Shown here one piece after another: positions 10,401-18,405 of a stretch of 32,614 bases of DNA. How positions within the stretch are numbered: position 1 is the stretch's first letter; each line of letters starts with the position of its first letter. Below the pieces are notes generated by a model, which worked only from the letters and a program-made list of their open reading frames with translations, was not told the origin of the DNA and made no database searches. Source of the stretch: Bacteroidota bacterium (GTDB lineage: Bacteria; Bacteroidota; Bacteroidia; Chitinophagales; Saprospiraceae); assembly GCA_024642705.1 (NCBI GenBank), contig JAHEAQ010000194.1, forward strand, positions 1-32,614, written 5' to 3'. The position numbers were made by a program, and so were the translations under genes.

Positions 10401-12418
10401 TAAAAAATGAAAATGATGATGAATATTTCGCTTCCTATGCAGAACATTTCGGACCTGGCATTACATTGTTGAACAACACTTTATCATTGGATGCATATTT
10501 GTTATCCATAAAGACTGTGGCAAAAAATATCATCAAAAGTGGAAACAAAAAGATAAATGATATTATTTCGGAAAAGTTATTGGTTCATATTGATAAATTA
10601 ATTGAAGTTACTTCTCAAGTAATAGCTAATCCAGAAATTGAATTCAAACCAGTTCAATTGCCCGATACAATTGAAATTCAAAATTTATTTGTAGAGGCAT
10701 GGAATAAAATTACCGAAATTCAATATAATTTTGATGAGGATGTAACTATTCCTGAAGCAATATTTGATAAAAATGGAAATTTACATTTTAGTGAATATTC
10801 AGCGCTTCAGGTGAATCTTAAAAAATCTTCAAATTATTATTTAGACACATTGTTCTATGAACCATATTATCGAACACTGCAAAAATTAGAAAACACGCTA
10901 CGTTCTTCTATCATTGAAACTAAGGAAGCCCACAGTTTGGTTATATTTAATTTAAATAACCAAAAAAATATAATTTTAAACGAAAATATCACTGCCCAAA
11001 CAGATCAACAGATTTACAATAAATTGCTGCAACAAATAATAAAAGTAAAAGATAAAGTATGTAATGAAATAGATCATTTAGATCATTTTTCGATGGTTTA
11101 TTTGCATGACGCTTTTTCTAAATTATTTTATCACTCTATTGCAGAATCAGAACGTAAAATCAGTTCTGAAAAAAGGGAGCAAACAAGCAAAAAACTTTCA
11201 GCAATAATTTCTAACTCAATAAACAATGCAAGGACAAGGTTTTCAAATTTCATTGTTTATTTAATTAACTCAAGCAGTTCCGGAATGTTGATTTCACGAA
11301 AGTACTTGACAACTCAAGAAAAATCATTTGCACGAACCAGTGATGTTTTAAGTCTTATAGAAAAATTATTACCAAATCAAAAGACTTATAATAAAGTACC
11401 TTCATTTTATAGAAACCTAATGAAAAGCAGTTCAAAGATAAATGACGGATTTTGGGTGCCACGGGAAATTGAAATTGAAAAAATTAAAAATACGCTTCTT
11501 AAGCATAAAAGAGGTTTTGGAGGTGCATTATTGATCAAAGGAGTGCATGGCGCGGGTAAAACAGCAATATCAAGATATGCTACAGCTCATATGTTCAAAA
11601 AGAAAAATATTTTTTGGATAGATGCACCTATTGGCGGATCCACAGATGTTGAAGATTTTTACCAAGCCATTAAAAATGCGGTAATGAGTCAAGATAGTAT
11701 TTCTGATATTTTTAATAATATGACATTCGACACTGCGATCGTAATTAATGATTTGGAATTATGGTGGGAAAGAAGAACAGGTGGAGATGAGGTTCTATTA
11801 AAAATCTTAGAGTTAATACAAGTATATAGCAATAAGATATTTTTTATATTGAATTGCAATATTCACTCTTTCAATATAATTAAGAAACTTGTACCATTGG
11901 AAGACAACTGTTTATCAATAGTGGAATGTGAACCATTTAACGCGAACGAATTAAAAGAGCTCATAATTAGCAGACACAAGTCTAGTGGAATTCGTTTCAA
12001 CTACAAGGATGTTCCAGAACAATCTGTTTCCCAATTGTCCCTATCGCTTTTATTCAACAGCTATTTCAATACAACTAAAGGCATTCCTGGCATAGCACTA
12101 AATACTTGGAAATCTAATATTGTAGATACTAAAGATGAAACTATATTAATCAAAAAACCAGAACATCCTAATCAAGATATTTTGCTGGAAATGCAATCAG
12201 ATTGGCTCATTATCCTTTCTCTATTCATCCAACACAAACAAATGGATGAAGCAAAATTGGTTCGTGTGAGTGGTTATTCTGCGGACAAAATAAAAGTGTT
12301 GCTTCTGAATTTGAAAAATTCAGGTTTAATAGTCCATACGAATAGTAAAGTATTAAGACTTGGCAGAATTTCTGAGCCATTAATAGTAGAAACATGTTTA
12401 ACTAAAGGAATAATTTAA
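7403..12418 (+). CDS. cation-chloride-cotransporter-like permease fused to a P-loop ATPase and winged-helix-like region
   Basis: The protein has 1671 residues. Residues 1-415 form about twelve membrane helices of the APC superfamily, starting FGTFSGVFTPSILTILGVI as in SLC12 transporters. Residues 445-710 match the cytoplasmic SLC12 C-terminal domain (RPNILLFSGAETTRP at 451, DIWWNGRG near 585, then WRDAKARILIING). Residues 730-1350 are predominantly helical and unfamiliar to me. Residues about 1350-1560 are a nucleotide-binding domain with Walker A GVHGAGKT (1380-1387), Walker B AIVINDLE (1445-1452) and a sensor-1-like Asn in FFILNCN. The last 80 residues look like a winged helix. SLC12 proteins move chloride with Na+ or K+. 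The ATPase fusion is unusual and suggests nucleotide-controlled transport (inference). The reading frame is open throughout. A small channel gene follows after 4 bp. Confidence 0.9.
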   Translation: MAKSKKFGTFSGVFTPSILTILGVIMYLRFPAIIGQAGLINTIGIIVIAHIISITTGLSVASLSTDKPVQNGGTYFMISRSLGLPIGGTLGLALFVGLSFSVSLYLIGFAESFLQYWNLENNIQTIRITGTIILIVVTTITFISTSLAIKSQYFIMAAIILSLISIFFGFGRHDFAPTEVNFAPLATTAPFMVLFGIFFPAVTGFEAGVSMSGDLKDPKKSLPYGAMLAVGVGFVVYIGLALFYAFTVDSNALVNDPQILFKISLSPTLVIIGIWGATLSSALGSILGAPRILQAIAMDKIVGKFFAKGTSKTNEPRNALLVAFVIAEAGILIGELDVIARIVSMFFITTYAFLNLAAAIESWSSSDYRPAFKIPKFVSVLGALAAFIVMILLDFLALVGAIVVLGMLYFYLQRKELILESGDAWSSFWTNLAKKSLLNLTQKKGNNRNWRPNILLFSGAETTRPHLIEMGLSLTGKLGALTAFNLIHSKQSNTEIVPSDAKEKKQNHFTRDFHCESISSGIKTVSSVYGFSGFEPNTVLMGWSRDVQNANFLADIIYDLKSKNLNAAFLDYDQDNGFGKKQNIDIWWNGRGRFLSFALNILKFLSSDPSWRDAKARILIINGQTAMEDSIIRNTNIILSDKRINAEVKVINNDFGSHSREEIINTESMGADLLLLGISQNKSSYSTEYIKYINRLSNLPSSFLLLSPANEFDEISLFKNLQSKVKVEEFNKESSAIVDLPDFKSNIISNRIENLDADCMKLGRKFIDKSFSKVIGTVQTLELELKYIATQNKSSLTKEIEEGGKHNFVKIISRNHQLYLRKIAHQFKQRNEGLLNELKNDLRQSISELISGINNYIYDIPDSVTISYLANNNKTKEINFKYKKGLTHYVNTLVKPELKQQLNLLEEITVEQIVQTRTLLFGINDSYEKLEFTKGENFEETINGLHLQLIEFDALENNLIQFKKHTDSMLMQAFRNVSMSIGSDMDEVQQKGITKKYSTLKNENDDEYFASYAEHFGPGITLLNNTLSLDAYLLSIKTVAKNIIKSGNKKINDIISEKLLVHIDKLIEVTSQVIANPEIEFKPVQLPDTIEIQNLFVEAWNKITEIQYNFDEDVTIPEAIFDKNGNLHFSEYSALQVNLKKSSNYYLDTLFYEPYYRTLQKLENTLRSSIIETKEAHSLVIFNLNNQKNIILNENITAQTDQQIYNKLLQQIIKVKDKVCNEIDHLDHFSMVYLHDAFSKLFYHSIAESERKISSEKREQTSKKLSAIISNSINNARTRFSNFIVYLINSSSSGMLISRKYLTTQEKSFARTSDVLSLIEKLLPNQKTYNKVPSFYRNLMKSSSKINDGFWVPREIEIEKIKNTLLKHKRGFGGALLIKGVHGAGKTAISRYATAHMFKKKNIFWIDAPIGGSTDVEDFYQAIKNAVMSQDSISDIFNNMTFDTAIVINDLELWWERRTGGDEVLLKILELIQVYSNKIFFILNCNIHSFNIIKKLVPLEDNCLSIVECEPFNANELKELIISRHKSSGIRFNYKDVPEQSVSQLSLSLLFNSYFNTTKGIPGIALNTWKSNIVDTKDETILIKKPEHPNQDILLEMQSDWLIILSLFIQHKQMDEAKLVRVSGYSADKIKVLLLNLKNSGLIVHTNSKVLRLGRISEPLIVETCLTKGII

Positions 12419-12422
12419 TATT

Positions 12423-13118
12423 ATGATTATAAGAATGCTGTTAATAGGCACAATCCTTTTTTTTGGTTTAAAGTTGATCAATTTAATTTTTCAAAAATTA
12501 CACTTACCAAAAAGATTAAAAAGACATTTAGATTACTCTCTTGCGCTAATGGAGTTATTGATATGGCTAGCATTTTTTAGTTGGGTCATAATGGTAGCTT
12601 ATCGGGGAAATAACAAATTTATTTTGCTTTTCTTAGTTGTGGCATTTATATTGCTTATAGTCCCTGCTTTTATTTTGATTAGAGATTTTATATTTGGAAT
12701 ATTTCTTAAATCTCAAAATAAGTTACCAGTTGACACCATCATTGAAATAGATGATTCAAAAGGAAGAATCACAAAAGCTGGTCATTTTTTTCTTAATATT
12801 GAAGATGAACAAGGAAACATAAAATCTTACAATTATTATAAATTGAATGCCAAGGTAATTTCAACATTAGGCGAGCACCACAAATTAGAAAAATTGGATT
12901 TGACATTTGAATTGCCATTTACTAACAATGTGAATGAATTGACCACCAAACTTAAAAACCAATTGCTATGTACTCCTTGGGTTGCTGTCTCTATGCCCAT
13001 TAAAATTGAAAAAATTAAAAGAAACGGAGCTCATATTTTAGTAAAAATTGGGCTTTTTACACTTGATAAAAAGTATGAGGAAAATATTAAGTTAATGGTA
13101 GAAAAAGATTATGTTTAA
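12423..13118 (+). CDS. small MscS-like mechanosensitive channel
   Basis: The product has 231 residues with three hydrophobic segments (about 3-22, 38-62, 65-90). The third leads into RDFIFGIFL, then a beta-rich region with PVDTIIEIDDSKGRITKAG, which resembles the pore-helix end and beta domain of MscS (D-I-ID-G-I--G pattern). A short alpha/beta C-terminal end follows. The protein is short compared with typical MscS (about 280 aa). It starts 4 bp after the cotransporter-like gene, so the two are almost surely cotranscribed, and both fit ion or osmotic balance. The assignment to MscS rests on pattern similarity only. Confidence 0.7.
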   Translation: MIIRMLLIGTILFFGLKLINLIFQKLHLPKRLKRHLDYSLALMELLIWLAFFSWVIMVAYRGNNKFILLFLVVAFILLIVPAFILIRDFIFGIFLKSQNKLPVDTIIEIDDSKGRITKAGHFFLNIEDEQGNIKSYNYYKLNAKVISTLGEHHKLEKLDLTFELPFTNNVNELTTKLKNQLLCTPWVAVSMPIKIEKIKRNGAHILVKIGLFTLDKKYEENIKLMVEKDYV

Positions 13119-13243
13119 TTGCCCTTTTTGTAATGAAAAATCAAATCTGCCTTTCTTTAAATCCACTTCGGTTTCTTGCTATTTGCGAAGAAAATCCTTT
13201 CTATATTTCTTATATTACTAAAAATTTTCAAACCAACTCGAAT

Positions 13244-14089
13244 ATGAATAATTTTAAAATTGCATCTTACTTTAGCTTAATTACTTTATTTTTCTTTTTT
13301 GCCTGCACAGAAAAACAGGATACAAGGCCTCCAGATGATACAATAATAGAAGTTAATGAAGAAGGTGTTTTTCTTAATTCTGTAAAAGTTGAAGACGGAT
13401 TTAATGCAAATGATATAAAAGCAAGATTTGGAAATCCGAACAAAGAATTTATTCAAAAAATTTCAGAATCAGATGATGGAGAAGAAGATTCGTTTGCCGA
13501 CCCAAATAATATGTATACTTATGATGATAAAGGCATTTTAATCTATGAATTTCCAAAAAGAAAAGTAATAAATATTATTTTAATTAATTTTTCAAAAAAA
13601 TCTAGATATGATGTTTACCCTAAATACCCTTTTATCGGTTCATTACTGCTGAATGGAGTACAAATTGACTACAACACATCACTAGATTCATTGAGGAAAA
13701 TTCCTGGACTTGAAATCGAAGATAATAATACTGATTTCTACAAGGCAAAATTAAATGGAGTAGAATTTTATATTGCATATAAAGGGAAAGGAGCCAATAG
13801 CAAATTGGCAGATATTTCAATTTATCTCAATCGAACTAAAGAGATTCCAAATGAATATGGTTGGATTGATTCAGAAATAAAACAATTTAAAGCAATTCTT
13901 AATGGTGAGCCGTCTTTGGATCAATTGTCAAATGAATATGGCTTCGACAAGCATGTATTTATTGATTGTTATTTCGAAAAATATATGGCAGAATTTCGAT
14001 TTGATTTTTCGGAGGATCGAACGCCAGAACAACAAAACTACATAGAAACAATCATGGGTGAATGCATGGAATTAGGCCAAAAAGAATAA
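13244..14089 (+). CDS. lipoprotein of unknown function
   Basis: I place the start at the Met at 13244, 37 codons inside the longest frame, because it gives a proper lipoprotein signal: MNNFKIASY, a hydrophobic run, then FFFAC with Cys21, followed by an acidic and polar stretch. The mature part of about 260 residues seems to contain two similar units (GVFLNSVKVEDGFN..IKARFG near residue 45 and SLLLNGVQIDYNTSLDSLRK near 140). I do not recognise a named enzyme or binding fold. It is 125 bp from the preceding gene and 30 bp from the next. Confidence 0.7.
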   Translation: MNNFKIASYFSLITLFFFFACTEKQDTRPPDDTIIEVNEEGVFLNSVKVEDGFNANDIKARFGNPNKEFIQKISESDDGEEDSFADPNNMYTYDDKGILIYEFPKRKVINIILINFSKKSRYDVYPKYPFIGSLLLNGVQIDYNTSLDSLRKIPGLEIEDNNTDFYKAKLNGVEFYIAYKGKGANSKLADISIYLNRTKEIPNEYGWIDSEIKQFKAILNGEPSLDQLSNEYGFDKHVFIDCYFEKYMAEFRFDFSEDRTPEQQNYIETIMGECMELGQKE

Positions 14090-14119
14090 AAATATTTATA
14101 TTGTTTTAAAATCAATGCA

Positions 14120-14701
14120 ATGAATCCTAAAGTTGATTTCTATTTTAAAAAGGCAAAGAATTGGTTTGAAGAATTAGAACTACTAAGAAACTTAGTCCTT
14201 GACTGTGGGTTGGAAGAGGAGCTCAAATGGGGTGTTCCTTGTTATACATTTCAAAAAAGCAACATTGTTTTAATCCATGTTTTTAAAGAATACTGTGCCG
14301 TTCTATTTTTTAAAGGTGTGCTTTTAAATGATGAACATAATATCTTAATCCAACAAACAGAAAATGTCCAGGCGGCTCGTCAGATGCGATTTACTAGTGT
14401 TAAAGAAATAGCAGATCGAGAAGATATATTGAAAGCTTATATTTTTGAGGCCATTGAAGTTGAAAAAGCAGGATTAAAAGTTGAATTAAAAAAAACATCA
14501 GAATTGGTTTTTCCAGAAGAATTCCAAGCTAAACTAAATGAATTTCCAGCATTAAAAAAAGCTTTTGATGCATTGACTCCTGGTCGCCAAAGAGCATATA
14601 ATCTTTATTTTTCAGCCCCAAAACAATCCAAAACCCGTGAAGCTCGAGTGGAAAAATATTTGGAGCAAATACTAGATGGAAAGGGGTTAAACGATGTATA
14701 A
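14120..14701 (+). CDS. YdeI/OmdA-like protein with DUF1801 domain
   Basis: The 193-residue product has an N-terminal DUF1801-like part (about 16-112, with LKWGVPCYTF at 36-45) and a C-terminal helical segment from about 150 with LTPGRQRAYNLYF and a KTREARVEKY helix, the hallmark of the YdeI/OmdA family. No signal peptide is visible, so it is cytoplasmic. The family's biochemical role is poorly defined (proposals include bacteriocin protection and iron chaperone). It is probably the first of three short genes running to 15923. Confidence 0.82.
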   Translation: MNPKVDFYFKKAKNWFEELELLRNLVLDCGLEEELKWGVPCYTFQKSNIVLIHVFKEYCAVLFFKGVLLNDEHNILIQQTENVQAARQMRFTSVKEIADREDILKAYIFEAIEVEKAGLKVELKKTSELVFPEEFQAKLNEFPALKKAFDALTPGRQRAYNLYFSAPKQSKTREARVEKYLEQILDGKGLNDV

Positions 14702-14743
14702 ATGAATTTAAATCGATAATACTTAGGATATCATTTAATAAAA

Positions 14744-15298
14744 ATGAAAACAGCTCATTCCAAGGTAACTATTCATATGGTTTCAAGTCTGGACGGATAT
14801 ATTGCCAAAAAAAACAATGATGTTTCTTGGCTCCAATCTTCCGATCATTTTGAAAAAGGAATTACACTCTCAGATCAACAAATTGAAGCATTCATCAAAA
14901 AAATAGATTGCTATGTTATGGGCTCCAAAACTTATGAAATGGCCCTAGAATTAGGTTGGCCGTATGGAAATACTCCTGTAATAGTAATAACAAACAGAAA
15001 CCTACAAACAGAAAAAGAAAATATAAGATTCTACTCAGGAAATCTTGAAGATTTGGTAAACAAAAAACTAAAACCAAAATTCGAAAATATTTGGATGGTT
15101 GGTGGAGCTATGCTTACCAAAGCATTCATTAACTTTAAATTAGCAAATGAAATTATTGTTTCAATTATGCCGATATTGCTTGGAGGAGGCACTTTGTTTT
15201 TTGATCAAGTAGGAATAGAACAGCAGCTGCATTTAAAAGATGTGAAAGCATACAAAGATGGAATGGTAGAATTATGTTATGAAATACTAAAAGATTAA
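14744..15298 (+). CDS. RibD C-terminal / dihydrofolate-reductase-like protein
   Basis: The 184-residue product has the fold signature of the RibD_C/DHFR-like group: SLDGYIA at 15-21, MGSKTYE at 59-65, IWMVGGA at 116-122 (dinucleotide-binding glycines) and PILLGGGTLFF at 143-153. Such proteins bind NADPH; members of this short stand-alone type have no established substrate, and there is no deaminase domain or riboflavin cluster here. It lies 42 bp after the YdeI-like gene and 7 bp before the CPBP protease. Confidence 0.85.
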   Translation: MKTAHSKVTIHMVSSLDGYIAKKNNDVSWLQSSDHFEKGITLSDQQIEAFIKKIDCYVMGSKTYEMALELGWPYGNTPVIVITNRNLQTEKENIRFYSGNLEDLVNKKLKPKFENIWMVGGAMLTKAFINFKLANEIIVSIMPILLGGGTLFFDQVGIEQQLHLKDVKAYKDGMVELCYEILKD

Positions 15299-15305
15299 AA
15301 AAATA

Positions 15306-15923
15306 ATGATAAATGAAAGTTTTGGTGCACTATTGCAAATATTTGTTTTTGCACTCATTCCATTACTTGTTTATCTAATTCAAAAAAAGACAATAAAAGG
15401 TTTTTTTGAATACATAGGTCTAAAGAAATCTACAAAAAAAGCAAATTTTTATGCTGTATTAGCCTGCTTTATTATTGCTATTCCAATGCTTTTACTAACG
15501 ATAACAAATGCTGATTTTATGCGCATCATGTTTGAACCTACCAGCATTACAGGAAAATTCAGACAAATGGAATTTGGTTTCAATTCAGTTATATTAATTG
15601 TAATAATTGCAGTTTTTAAGACTTCCTTCTCTGAAGAATTATTGTTTAGGGGTTATATAGCAAAAAGATGTATTTGTCTATTAGGATATAAAAAAGGAAA
15701 TTTACTTCAAGCATTTATATTTGGAATTATTCATACTATTTTATTTGTTTTTATTACCACAAACATTTTTTTCCTAGCTGTTATTTTTATAATTCCTTCT
15801 ATCGGAGCATATGTTTCTGTTTATCTAAATGAAAAAATGGCAAACGGCAGCATTTTTCCAGGCTGGATTTCGCATGCATTAGCAAATATACTAGCATACA
15901 CTATAGTCGGTTTTGTTATTTAA
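15306..15923 (+). CDS. CPBP-family intramembrane metalloprotease
   Basis: The product is a 205-residue polytopic membrane protein. It carries the family motifs EExxxR (E110, E111, R115 in SEELLFRGYIAKR), a second-helix His143 in FGIIH, and the third motif SHALAN with H190 and N194. These are the catalytic residues in Rce1/CPBP proteases. Bacterial members act in bacteriocin self-immunity, protein processing or phage defence; no bacteriocin gene is visible nearby. It is 7 bp downstream of the reductase-like gene. Confidence 0.88.
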   Translation: MINESFGALLQIFVFALIPLLVYLIQKKTIKGFFEYIGLKKSTKKANFYAVLACFIIAIPMLLLTITNADFMRIMFEPTSITGKFRQMEFGFNSVILIVIIAVFKTSFSEELLFRGYIAKRCICLLGYKKGNLLQAFIFGIIHTILFVFITTNIFFLAVIFIIPSIGAYVSVYLNEKMANGSIFPGWISHALANILAYTIVGFVI

Positions 15924-15931
15924 TGTAAAAA

Positions 15932-15948
15932 TAAAGCATAACGCTTTA
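15932..15948 (+). terminator. possible weak terminator hairpin
   Basis: TAAAGC and GCTTTA pair across a 5-nt loop, 9 bases after the CPBP stop codon. The stem is short and no clean U-tract follows, so this is a tentative call. Confidence 0.3.
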
Positions 15949-16133
15949 AGATTAATTGATAAAAATTACTTCATAAATAGAATTGACCTAAAAAAAACTT
16001 TATCAGTATTTTATAAAGTTTAAAATCTTCTCAAAATCATAACATGAATTCCTAACGCTTTTGTTATATTGGTATTTAATATGTGAAAATTCCTATTGAA
16101 TATCACATAATGAAACCAAACGCAACCACTTTC

Positions 16134-16162
16134 TTGTGTTAGCGAAAATTTAATAATATTTG
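16134..16162 (+). promoter_or_regulatory. candidate promoter of the SulP gene
   Basis: TTG at 16134-16136 and AATATTTG at 16155-16162 (one mismatch from TAnnTTTG) are spaced by 18 bp, about 57 bp upstream of the start codon. It lies in the 295-bp gap after the CPBP gene, where I see nothing else. Confidence 0.33.
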
Positions 16163-16218
16163 ATTTACAAGCATTTAAACTCCAAATAATTGGCAGTTAT
16201 AAGTTAAAAACATACTTA

Positions 16219-18060
16219 ATGAAAAAAATATTTGATTTTGATTTCTCTCATTTTAAAGGCGATTTATTTGGTGGAATGACTGCAGGAATTATTGCTCTGC
16301 CTTTAGCCTTAGCATTTGGCGTTAGTTCAGGGCTTGGACCGAGCGCTGGAATATATGGGGCAATTTTTGTCAGTTTTTTTGCAGCTTTATTTGGCGGGAC
16401 AAACACCCAAATTTCAGGCCCTACTGCTCCAATGACAGCGGTAAGTATGGTTGTAATTGCAGGAATAGTTGCTGCTTCGGATGGAGATGTGAGCAAAGCG
16501 CTACCAGCAATATTGACAATTTTTATGTTAGCTGGATTACTTCAGATTGGACTGGGAGTGATTGGGCTTGGGAAATACATCAAATATATACCTTATCCTG
16601 TTGTTTCTGGATTTATGACTGCTATAGGAGTTATCATTTTACTTACCCAAATATTTCCTTCAATTGGTTATAATCCAAAAGAGGATGCCGCCTTTGTCAA
16701 TCAATTCAAGCCCCATGCTGAGGAAATTATCTTAGACAATATCCTAAGAGAGGAAATGGAAGAAGATATTCTTGTTCTAGAAGATTTTAAAGAAACCATT
16801 AAAAGAGCTGAATTCATCACACAAGAACAAATCTTGAAGGAATCGCAAACCCTAGCAAGCAAAGAAGCTTCAGGCGTTATTGGATCAATCAAAGTATTGC
16901 CAAGGGCTTTAAAAAACATCAATTGGTTAGAATTAATATTGGCATTTGGTACCATCTTTATCATTTATGGTTTTAAAAGAATCACTAAAAAAATACCGAG
17001 CACCTTGGTTGCATTGTTTGTTATGTCAGGCATTGCCATAGGATTTGGTCTAAATTACAGGCCAATAGAAGAAATACCAAGTGGTTTACCCATACCTAAT
17101 TTGAATATAATTACTGATTTTAACTTTAGCAGTATTGTCCCCTACATATTTACTGCATTTACCTTAGCTTTATTAGGAGCAATTGATTCCTTGTTGACTT
17201 CAGTGGTCGCTGATAACATGACCAAAACACATCACAATCCAAATAAAGAATTGGTGGGTCAAGGTATTGGGAATACAATTGGAGCATTCTTTGGTGGAAT
17301 ACCTGGTGCTGGGGCAACGATTAGAACTGTTGTCAATATCAATGCGGGAGGGAAAACAAGACTTTCAGGCATGATATCTGGAATATTATTGCTAATTATT
17401 CTTTTGGCTTTTGGACCAATAGCTTCTAAAATTCCAACAGCCGTTTTAGCTGGAATTCTGATCACAGTAGGCATTAATGTAATGGACTATAAAGGGCTAA
17501 AAGCAATTCCTTATATGCCAAGGGCAGAAGTAATAATTATGTTGATTGTATTAATCCTATCATGCACTTGGAATTTGGTTTATGCAGTTGGAATTGGTCT
17601 TGTCATAGCTTCTTTAATGTTTATGAAAAAAATTGGAGACCTAACGTCAGAAGAATCAGATGTAATTCCTCTAAAAGAAGAAGCTTGGCCAGATGAATTG
17701 GATTTCCCAAAAAGATTGAAAGAAAAGGTTTTCATTAAGCATATAAAAGGGCCACTTTTCTTTGGTTCAACGAGTGATTTCAAACAATTGGCACTGCAAA
17801 TTCCAGATAACGCCAGCACCATTATTATTAGAATGGGTAAAGTTCCTTATATGGATCAATCAGGTTTGTATGCAATGGAGGATATTTTAGTTGATTTGGT
17901 AAATGCTGGCAAAAAAGTATTGTTGGTAAATATCTTAAAACAGCCTAAATACATGCTTGAACGTATCGATATAATACCTGACTTAATCCCTACCGATCAA
18001 ATATTTACAGATTTCAAAAAGTGCTTACTGTGGTTAAACGAGCATGATAAAGAAATATAG
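16219..18060 (+). CDS. SulP-family inorganic anion transporter
   Basis: The 613-residue product has the SulP membrane domain (about 10-150 and 235-480), with GGMTAGIIALPLALAFG at 18-34, a GPTAPM site at 67-72 and a PGAGATIRT segment near 367. A STAS domain follows (about 505-605, with YMDQSGLYAM). SulP proteins import sulfate, bicarbonate or other anions. The C-terminal STAS domain is cytoplasmic and regulatory. A charged insertion of about 80 residues (about 150-232, rich in E and K) interrupts the membrane domain. No carbonic anhydrase or sulfate-assimilation gene is adjacent, so the substrate is undetermined. The gene appears to stand alone. Confidence 0.93.
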   Translation: MKKIFDFDFSHFKGDLFGGMTAGIIALPLALAFGVSSGLGPSAGIYGAIFVSFFAALFGGTNTQISGPTAPMTAVSMVVIAGIVAASDGDVSKALPAILTIFMLAGLLQIGLGVIGLGKYIKYIPYPVVSGFMTAIGVIILLTQIFPSIGYNPKEDAAFVNQFKPHAEEIILDNILREEMEEDILVLEDFKETIKRAEFITQEQILKESQTLASKEASGVIGSIKVLPRALKNINWLELILAFGTIFIIYGFKRITKKIPSTLVALFVMSGIAIGFGLNYRPIEEIPSGLPIPNLNIITDFNFSSIVPYIFTAFTLALLGAIDSLLTSVVADNMTKTHHNPNKELVGQGIGNTIGAFFGGIPGAGATIRTVVNINAGGKTRLSGMISGILLLIILLAFGPIASKIPTAVLAGILITVGINVMDYKGLKAIPYMPRAEVIIMLIVLILSCTWNLVYAVGIGLVIASLMFMKKIGDLTSEESDVIPLKEEAWPDELDFPKRLKEKVFIKHIKGPLFFGSTSDFKQLALQIPDNASTIIIRMGKVPYMDQSGLYAMEDILVDLVNAGKKVLLVNILKQPKYMLERIDIIPDLIPTDQIFTDFKKCLLWLNEHDKEI

Positions 18061-18079
18061 CGAGAACAAATAGTTCTTG
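18061..18079 (+). terminator. possible terminator hairpin after the SulP gene
   Basis: CGAGAAC and GTTCTTG form a 7-bp stem (one G-T pair) with a 5-nt loop directly after the stop codon, followed by an AT-rich but not pure T run. Confidence 0.4.
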
Positions 18080-18405
18080 ATTTATAATTTATTAAAAGGC
18101 ACTTTTGCTGCAAATGTTTTGAATTGATTGCTCCTGGCAATTAACCTAATATTTATTGGTATAGAAGGAAATTTTCGGGTTTTATTGCAACTATTTTTCA
18201 CCAATCCATACTTTTAAAAAAAGCAAGCTAAAATGAAAAATTTGGTTCAATATTTTATAGGATTAGTTATAAAATTCAACTTTGAATTCAAATCAATTTG
18301 AAATTTCAGAATTTGTTTCATTTCTAATATTTCTAATTAATATCCAATTTTTCATTTATTAATAAAATTGTAAATTCAATATTACAATCAATAATCTGAA
18401 AAAAG
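18080..18405 (+). other. AT-rich leader region of the 15-gene operon, with overlapping palindromes
   Basis: This 326-bp gap must hold the promoter of the long operon, but I could not find a good TTTG/TAnnTTTG pair. It contains a perfect 12-bp palindrome (18281-18292, TTTGAATTCAAA) overlapping a 7-2-7 inverted repeat (18287-18302, TTCAAAT and ATTTGAA), a possible operator. A 22-codon open frame at 18233-18301 encodes a hydrophobic peptide and is probably chance. Confidence 0.4.

Noticed and set aside
13133-13243. Upstream extension of the lipoprotein frame to an ATG at 13133
   Set aside because: The extension would bury the lipoprotein signal; the internal Met at 13244 gives a proper signal sequence with a Cys at residue 21.
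15306-15923. CPBP protease as part of a bacteriocin immunity or abortive-infection locus
   Set aside because: The neighbours are a YdeI-like protein and a reductase-like protein; no toxin, peptide precursor or defence gene is visible.
18233-18301. 22-codon hydrophobic open frame in the leader of the long operon
   Set aside because: Too short, no clear ribosome-binding site, and AT-rich sequence gives such frames by chance.
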